Of a stretch of 7,209 bases of DNA, positions 1 to 4,809 are shown in pieces. The notes beneath the pieces are model-generated. The model saw only the letters and a list, made by a program, of their open reading frames with translations. It ran no database searches and was not told the DNA's origin. Each line of letters starts with the position of its first letter. Within the stretch, counting starts at the first letter, position 1. Origin of the DNA: Pseudomonadota bacterium (GTDB taxonomy: Bacteria; Pseudomonadota; Gammaproteobacteria; Burkholderiales; Burkholderiaceae_C); NCBI GenBank assembly GCA_023390985.1, contig JAEWBU010000205.1, forward strand, positions 1-7,209. The letters run 5' to 3'. The position numbers were made by a program, and so were the translations under genes.

Positions 1-669
1 GCCGACGTGCTGCTGGAGCAGCTGAAGAAGATGCACGAGAACGGCACCAGCGACTTCGGCAAGCACATCCTGCCTTCCATGGTGAAGAGCCACAAGCTGG
101 TGGCCTACGACTTCGACACCAACCACATCCCCGGCACCGAGCCGTACGAGGAGCACGCCTACTGGCGCGACGTGGGCACCATCGACGCCTACTTCGAGGC
201 CCACTTCGACACGCTGGGCGCGGCGCCCAAGTTCCGCATGACCAACTCGCGCTGGCCGATCTACGCCAGCCCCGACCAGGCCGAATCGGCGCAGATCGAG
301 AACGGCGTGATCAACCGCTCGGTGGTGGGCTCGGGCAGCATCATCGACGGCGCGGCGCTGGACCACGCGATGCTGCGCCGCTCGGTGCACGTGGACCGCG
401 GCGCGCGGCTGGAGCACTGCATCGTGATGGAGCGCTCGCGCATCGGCCGCGGCGCCCAGGTGCACCGCGCCATCATCGACCAGGACAACGACGTGCCCGC
501 CGGCGAGCGCATCGGCTTCGACCTGGAGCAGGACCGCAAGCGCTTCCACGTCACCGACAGCGGCATCGTGGTGGTGCCGGCCGGCTACTTCCGGGCCGGC
601 TCGCGCCACCATCCGAGCACGCGCGGCACGGTGCGCGCCGGCAAGGGCCGCCTGGAGGTGGTTGCATGA
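1..669 (+). CDS. glgC: Glucose-1-phosphate adenylyltransferase (ADP-glucose pyrophosphorylase), C-terminal part
   Basis: The 5' end is cut off by the window; 222 residues and the stop are visible. The enzyme makes ADP-glucose from glucose-1-phosphate and ATP, the committed step of bacterial glycogen synthesis in the cytoplasm. Visible residues 17-25 (SDFGKHILP) and 54-60 (YWRDVGT) match conserved GlgC segments at the end of the nucleotidyltransferase domain. Residues of about 85-165 show the hexapeptide-like pattern of the left-handed beta-helix domain (VINRSVVGSGSIIDG and following), and the segment around RFHVTDSGIVVV is the usual GlgC C-terminal signature. About 25 basic, low-complexity residues follow it, a somewhat long tail. 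The stop overlaps the next start as ATGA (666-669), so the gene is translationally coupled to the debranching enzyme. Catalytic and most allosteric residues lie upstream of the window and cannot be judged. Confidence 0.95.
   Translation, partial: ADVLLEQLKKMHENGTSDFGKHILPSMVKSHKLVAYDFDTNHIPGTEPYEEHAYWRDVGTIDAYFEAHFDTLGAAPKFRMTNSRWPIYASPDQAESAQIENGVINRSVVGSGSIIDGAALDHAMLRRSVHVDRGARLEHCIVMERSRIGRGAQVHRAIIDQDNDVPAGERIGFDLEQDRKRFHVTDSGIVVVPAGYFRAGSRHHPSTRGTVRAGKGRLEVVA
654..658 (+). promoter_or_regulatory. Shine-Dalgarno site for glgX
   Basis: GGAGG lies inside the last codons of glgC, 7 nt upstream of the ATG at 666. With the ATGA stop/start overlap it fixes the glgX start and supports translational coupling to glgC. 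Confidence 0.75.
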
Positions 670-2831
670 CGGCGGCGGCCGTCGCCGCAGCCCACACGCC
701 CCCCGTCGAAGCCCAGCTGCCGGACCACTGCGAGCCCGGCAGCCCCTGGCCCCTGGGCGCCACGCTCACCGAGCAGGGCGTCAACTTCGCGGTGTATTCC
801 AGCATCGCGGAGAAGGTCGAGCTGTGCCTGTTCGACCGCACCGGCACGCGTGAGATCCGCCGCCTCGCCCTGCCCCGCCGCAGCGACGACATCTGGCACG
901 GCCTGGTGCGCGGCCTTCCGGCCGGCACGCGCTACGGCCTGCGCGTGCACGGGCCCTACCAGCCCAACGACGGCCTGCGCTGCAACCCGAGCAAGCTGCT
1001 GCTGGATCCGTACGCCCGCGCGCTCGACCGGCCGCTGCGCGGCGGCGCCTGGCAGTACGCCTACACCCTGGGCGGGCCGGCGCGCGACCTCGCGATGGAC
1101 ACCGCCGACAACGCCGCGGGCGCCGCCAAGTGCGTGGTGCTGGACTCCGCCTTCGACTGGGGCGACGACCGCCGCCCGAACGTGCCGATGGAAGACACGG
1201 TCTTCTACGAAGTGCACCCGCGCGGCTTCACCAAGCTGATGGACGAGGTGCCGCACGGCCTGCGCGGCACCTTCGCCGGCCTGGCGAGCGAACCCGCCAT
1301 CGCGCACCTGAAGCGCCTGGGCGTCACCTCGGTCGAACTGCTGCCGGTGCACGCCTTCAACGACGAGCGCCGCCTGATCGACCTGGGCCTGGCCAACTAC
1401 TGGGGCTACAACACCGTCGCCTTCTTCGCGCCGGAACCGCGCTACTGCGCCGGCGGCGACCCGAATGACTTCAAGCGCATGGTCAAGGCGCTGCACGCGG
1501 CCGGCCTCGAGGTGATCCTGGACGTGGTCTACAACCACAGCTGCGAGGGCAACCACCTCGGGCCCACGCTGTTCCTCAAGGGCATCGACAACCCGGCCTA
1601 TTACCGGCTGGTGCAGGACGAACGCCGTTACTACTCGGACGTCACCGGCACCGGCAACACGCTGGACACCAGCCATCCCGCCATGCTGCGGCTGATGATG
1701 GACAGCCTGCGCTACTGGGTGCAGGAGATGCACGTCGACGGCTTCCGCTTCGACCTGGCGCCGGCGGTGGCCCGCAACGGCCACTACGAGTTCGACCACC
1801 GCTCGCCCTTCCTCGCGGCCGTCGCGCAGGACCCGGTGCTGCAGCGGGTCAAGCTGATCGCGGAGCCCTGGGACATCGGCGACAACGGCTACCAGGTGGG
1901 CGGCTTTCCGGCCGGCTGGTCGGAGTGGAACGGCCGCTACCGCGACTCGGTGCGCGACTTCTGGCGCGGCGCCGACGGCGCGGTGCAGGAGTTCGCCGCG
2001 CGCCTGGCCGGCTCGGCCGACATCTTCGGCCCCTCGCGCCGGCGTCCCAGCGCCAGCGTGAACCTGGTGACGGTGCACGACGGCTTCACCCTGGCCGACC
2101 TGGTCAGCTACAACGAGAAGCACAACGAGGCCAACTTCGAGGACAACCGCGACGGCGAGGGCCACAACCGCAGCTGGAACTGCGGGCTGGAAGGCGACAC
2201 CGACGACGAGGACGTGCTGGCCCTGCGCGAGCGGCAGAAGCGCAACTTCATCGCCACCCTGTTCTGCTCGCGCGGCGTGCCGCTGCTGCTGGGCGGCGAC
2301 GAGATGAGCCGCACCCAGGGCGGCAACAACAACGCGTACTGCCAGGACAACCCGGTCAGCTGGTTCGACTGGAGCGAGGAGCGGCGCAACGATCCGCTGA
2401 TCGAGTTCACCCGGTCCCTGATCGCGCTGCGGCGCGAACTGCCCGTGCTGCGCGACAACCGCTGGCCCACCGGCGAGCCCGACGAGGAAGGCCGCGCCGA
2501 GCTGGCCTGGTTCAGCGTGTGGGGCCTGCCGATGACCGAGGAGGAGTGGACCAATCCTTCCGTGCGCTGCATCGCCGCCCTGTTCGACGGCAAGTTCACG
2601 CCGGTGGACGGCCATCCCGCCAGCCCCAGCGTGCTGCTGCTCTTCAACGCCTCCGACGAGGGGGTGGTCTTCACCCTGCCCGAGGTGCCCGGCATCGAGG
2701 AATGGCGCGTGCGCGTGGACACCGGCCAGGGCCACTTCGCGCAGGAGGAGGCCGAACGGGTGCAGCCGCAGGCCAAGATCGAACTCGAGTCGCATGCGAT
2801 GGCGGTGCTGGTCGAGGGACGTCCGGCATGA
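666..2831 (+). CDS. glgX: Glycogen debranching enzyme, GlgX/TreX type (GH13 isoamylase family)
   Basis: This complete 721-residue protein hydrolyses alpha-1,6 branch points of glycogen or limit dextrin, releasing linear maltooligosaccharides. Residues of about 26-130 form the N-terminal CBM48-like beta domain (GVNFAVYSS; GTRYGLRVHGPY). The GH13 barrel starts near YEVHPRGF (about 181). Region I is DVVYNH (286-291). The expected catalytic residues are Asp363 (DGFRFDLA), Glu400 (IAEPWD) and Asp472 (TVHDGFT). The conserved segment HNEANFEDNRDGEGHNRSWNCG follows, and a C-terminal beta domain ends the protein. The length is nearer archaeal TreX (about 718) than E. coli GlgX (about 657); with treZ next door, a role in feeding trehalose synthesis is likely, so treX would also be a fair name. 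The ATG at 666 has a good Shine-Dalgarno and overlaps the glgC stop. The first 20 or so residues are an Ala-rich extension. No signal peptide is evident, so it should be cytoplasmic. Confidence 0.96.
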   Translation: MTAAAVAAAHTPPVEAQLPDHCEPGSPWPLGATLTEQGVNFAVYSSIAEKVELCLFDRTGTREIRRLALPRRSDDIWHGLVRGLPAGTRYGLRVHGPYQPNDGLRCNPSKLLLDPYARALDRPLRGGAWQYAYTLGGPARDLAMDTADNAAGAAKCVVLDSAFDWGDDRRPNVPMEDTVFYEVHPRGFTKLMDEVPHGLRGTFAGLASEPAIAHLKRLGVTSVELLPVHAFNDERRLIDLGLANYWGYNTVAFFAPEPRYCAGGDPNDFKRMVKALHAAGLEVILDVVYNHSCEGNHLGPTLFLKGIDNPAYYRLVQDERRYYSDVTGTGNTLDTSHPAMLRLMMDSLRYWVQEMHVDGFRFDLAPAVARNGHYEFDHRSPFLAAVAQDPVLQRVKLIAEPWDIGDNGYQVGGFPAGWSEWNGRYRDSVRDFWRGADGAVQEFAARLAGSADIFGPSRRRPSASVNLVTVHDGFTLADLVSYNEKHNEANFEDNRDGEGHNRSWNCGLEGDTDDEDVLALRERQKRNFIATLFCSRGVPLLLGGDEMSRTQGGNNNAYCQDNPVSWFDWSEERRNDPLIEFTRSLIALRRELPVLRDNRWPTGEPDEEGRAELAWFSVWGLPMTEEEWTNPSVRCIAALFDGKFTPVDGHPASPSVLLLFNASDEGVVFTLPEVPGIEEWRVRVDTGQGHFAQEEAERVQPQAKIELESHAMAVLVEGRPA
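2814..2819 (+). promoter_or_regulatory. Shine-Dalgarno site for treZ
   Basis: GAGGGA lies in the last codons of glgX, 8 nt before the ATG at 2828. It supports that start over the in-frame ATGs at 2837 and 2846, and over the much longer open frame extending upstream inside glgX. Confidence 0.65.
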
Positions 2832-4690
2832 AGGCGATGCATCCGATGCGGTTCGGGGCCACGCCGCGCCCCGGCGACGGCGTCGAGTTCCGGCTGTGGG
2901 CGCCCGCGGCGCGGCAGGTGGAGCTGGCCGTCTATCCCGCGCAGTTCGCGCGCGAGGACTTCGTGCTCTACCCCGCCACCCGCAATTCCGAAGGCTGGTG
3001 GGAGGCGCAGGTCGTCGATGCCGGCGCCGGCACGCCCTACCACTGGCGCATCGACCAGGAGCTGCTGGTCCCCGATCCCGCCTCCCGCCACAACCCGCAG
3101 GGCGTGCACCAGCCCAGCGTGGTGGTGGACCCGGCGACCTTCGAGTGGGACGAGGACTGGAAGGGCCGGCCCTGGCACGAGGTCGTGCTGTACGAGCTGC
3201 ACGTGGGCGCCTTCACGCCCGAGGGCACCTTCACCGCGGCCGCGAGCCGCCTGCCCGAGTTGGCGCAGCTGGGCATCACGGCGATCGAGCTGATGCCGCT
3301 GGCGGATTTCCCCGGCCGCTTCGGCTGGGGCTACGACGGCGTGCTGCCGTTCGCGCCGCACGCCGCGTACGGCACGCCCGACGAGCTCAAGGCCTTCATC
3401 CAGGCCGCGCACCGTCTCGGGCTGATGGTGTTCCTCGACGTGGTCTACAACCACTTCGGGCCGGACGGCAACTACCTGCACCGCTACGCGCCGGGCTTCT
3501 TCTCCACCACGCGCAGCAGCCCCTGGGGCGCGGCGATCAACTTCGACGGGCCGCACAGCCGGCCGGTGCGCGAGTTCTTCATCGAGAACGCGGTGTACTG
3601 GACCACCGAATACCGATTCGACGGCCTGCGGCTGGACGCGGTGCATGCGATCGCCGACGGCAGCACGCCGCACATCCTGGAGGACATCTCCCGCCGCGTG
3701 CGAGAGGCCACCGCGGGCCGCCACGTGCACCTGGTGCTGGAGAACGAGAACAACCAGCACCAGTGGCTGGCGACGCGGCCGGCGGCGGGCCGCTACGACG
3801 GCCAGTGGAACGACGACTTCCACCATGCGCTGCACGTGGCGATGACCGGCGAGGCCGGCGGCTACTACCACGACTACGGGCACTCGCCCGGCGAGCAGCC
3901 GCTCGACCTGCTGGCCCGCTCGCTCGCGCACGGCATGCTGTTCGAGGACAGCGCGCGCAAGCCCGGCGGGGCGCGCGAGGAGCCGCGGCCGACGCCGCCG
4001 GTGCCGCTGCCGGCGCTGGTGAACTTCGCGCACAACCACGACCAGGTGGGCAACCGCGCCTTCGGCGAACGGCTGGCCACGCTGGTCGGTCCGGACGCGG
4101 CGCCGATCGCGACGCTGCTCGCGCTGCTCACGCCGGCCGTGCCCATGCTGTTCCTGGGGGAGGAGTTCGGCAGCACGAAACCCTGGTTCTACTTCGCCGA
4201 CTGGGACGGCGAACTGAAGAAGGCCGTGCAGGAAGGCCGCAAGCGCGAGTTCGGGCACGTCACCAAGCTGGTCGACGGCAAGGTGCTGCCGCTGCCGGAT
4301 CCCTGCAGCGAGGCCACCTTCCAGGCGAGCCGGCCGGGCGACGACGAGCGCGCCAGCGAGCGCGGCCGCGGTTGGCTGGCGATGGTGCGCGACGCCCTCG
4401 GCGCCCGGCGCCAATGGATCGTCCCGCGCCAGGACCAGCTGCTCACCGGCCGGCACACGGCGCAGCGCGTCGGCGCCACCGGCATCGCGGTGCAGTGGCG
4501 CTACGACGACGGCCAGGTGCTGTCGCTCGAGATCAACCTGGGACCGCGGCCGCTGGCCGTGCCGGCGCAGCGCAGCGGTCCCGTCGAAACACGGGACGTG
4601 TTCCGCCACCGCTGGCCGGCCGACGCCGCGCCGGACACCTGGCCCGCCTGGGCCGCCCGCTGGCGGATCGGCCCCGAGATCACACTGTGA
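2828..4690 (+). CDS. treZ: Malto-oligosyltrehalose trehalohydrolase (TreZ, GH13)
   Basis: This complete 620-residue enzyme hydrolyses the alpha-1,4 bond next to the trehalose end of maltooligosyltrehalose, releasing trehalose and a shortened maltodextrin; it works directly after TreY. The N-terminus (about 10-100; GVEFRLWAPAARQVEL) is the CBM48-like domain. The barrel begins at YELHVGAFTPEGTF (about 122), with region I DVVYNH at 204-209. Expected catalytic residues are Asp270 (GLRLDAVHAI), Glu305 (LVLENENN) and Asp405 (AHNHDQVGN), the last in the TreZ-typical NHDQVGNRAFGER segment. LFLGEEFGSTKPWFYFADW (from about 442) is also characteristic, and a C-terminal beta domain completes it. Length is normal for the family. 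The start overlaps the glgX stop as ATGA and has a Shine-Dalgarno. The frame is open far upstream within glgX, but that part is a shadow of glgX. The partner TreY is encoded downstream, fused to MalQ, across the only intergenic gap. Confidence 0.96.
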   Translation: MKAMHPMRFGATPRPGDGVEFRLWAPAARQVELAVYPAQFAREDFVLYPATRNSEGWWEAQVVDAGAGTPYHWRIDQELLVPDPASRHNPQGVHQPSVVVDPATFEWDEDWKGRPWHEVVLYELHVGAFTPEGTFTAAASRLPELAQLGITAIELMPLADFPGRFGWGYDGVLPFAPHAAYGTPDELKAFIQAAHRLGLMVFLDVVYNHFGPDGNYLHRYAPGFFSTTRSSPWGAAINFDGPHSRPVREFFIENAVYWTTEYRFDGLRLDAVHAIADGSTPHILEDISRRVREATAGRHVHLVLENENNQHQWLATRPAAGRYDGQWNDDFHHALHVAMTGEAGGYYHDYGHSPGEQPLDLLARSLAHGMLFEDSARKPGGAREEPRPTPPVPLPALVNFAHNHDQVGNRAFGERLATLVGPDAAPIATLLALLTPAVPMLFLGEEFGSTKPWFYFADWDGELKKAVQEGRKREFGHVTKLVDGKVLPLPDPCSEATFQASRPGDDERASERGRGWLAMVRDALGARRQWIVPRQDQLLTGRHTAQRVGATGIAVQWRYDDGQVLSLEINLGPRPLAVPAQRSGPVETRDVFRHRWPADAAPDTWPAWAARWRIGPEITL

Positions 4691-4712
4691 AGGCACTGCC
4701 TCTCCATCCGTC

Positions 4713-4732
4713 ATTCCCGCGAAGGCGGGAAT
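4713..4732. repeat. Left hairpin unit of the inverted repeat
   Basis: ATTCCCGC pairs with GCGGGAAT (8 bp, perfect) around a GAAG loop. The third stem pair is T4715-A4730, where the right-hand unit has a C-G pair. Confidence 0.8.
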
Positions 4733-4770
4733 CCAGTGCTTTCCGCTCCAGTGCCGGAAGGAAGCACTGG

Positions 4771-4790
4771 ATCCCCGCCTCCGCGGGGAT
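4771..4790. repeat. Right hairpin unit of the inverted repeat
   Basis: ATCCCCGC pairs with GCGGGGAT (8 bp, perfect) around a CTCC loop. It is the inverted counterpart of the left unit, with a C4773-G4788 pair replacing the T-A pair. There is no T-tract after it (ACGACCTATTTCCC follows), so it is not a convincing intrinsic terminator, although partial termination is possible. Confidence 0.8.
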
Positions 4791-4809
4791 GACGACCTAT
4801 TTCCCATGA
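4789..4809 (+). other. Possible six-codon leader ORF before malQ-treY
   Basis: An ATG inside the right hairpin starts a frame encoding MTTYFP whose TGA overlaps the malQ ATG as ATGA (4806-4809). This is the same stop/start geometry as the two upstream gene junctions. It has no properly spaced Shine-Dalgarno (the GGGG run touches the ATG), and so short an overlap can easily arise by chance. It is listed as a possibility only. Confidence 0.12.

Larger units (their letters stand above)
4709..4794. repeat. Inverted-repeat element, REP-doublet (REPIN)-like
   Basis: Two 33-nt arms (4709-4741 and 4762-4794) are inverted copies with three mismatches, separated by a 20-nt spacer. Each arm holds a self-complementary 20-nt hairpin unit. 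The element fills most of the 115-bp treZ-malQ gap and ends 11 nt before the malQ ATG. Sequences of the type GTCATTCCCGCGAAGGCGGGAAT are recalled as widespread interspersed palindromes in proteobacterial genomes; that is memory, not a search. No transposase is encoded nearby and no target-site duplication is evident. As RNA it could form one long imperfect stem or two short hairpins, possibly affecting mRNA stability or downstream expression. Confidence 0.85.

Noticed and set aside
585..2795. 736-codon open frame on the minus strand opposite glgX
   Set aside because: It is antisense to a gene with clear GH13 motifs throughout. Its translation is Ala/Val/Arg/Gln/His-rich with no recognisable domain, as expected for the complement of high-G+C coding DNA.
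1925..2827. N-terminal extension of treZ into glgX (same frame open from 1925)
   Set aside because: This part translates to Arg/Ala-rich, non-homologous sequence, and it lies over the glgX catalytic domain. The ATG at 2828 has a Shine-Dalgarno, an ATGA overlap and directly precedes the TreZ N-terminal motif.
4709..4800. Intrinsic transcription terminator between treZ and malQ
   Set aside because: The stems are strong but no run of T follows (ACGACCTATTTCCC). The element is better explained as an interspersed inverted repeat within an operon; partial attenuation remains possible.
4691..4805. Promoter for malQ-treY in the intergenic gap
   Set aside because: No recognisable -35/-10 pair is visible; the gap is mostly the inverted repeat and is G+C-rich.
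2108..4807. 899-codon open frame on the minus strand opposite glgX and treZ
   Set aside because: It spans two real genes and the repeat, has low-complexity composition and no domain signature. It is an artefact of G+C-rich codon usage; its N-terminal residues come from the inverted repeat.
2794..4809. 671-codon + strand frame overlapping treZ
   Set aside because: It is a frame shadow of treZ, Arg/Ala-rich and without motifs.
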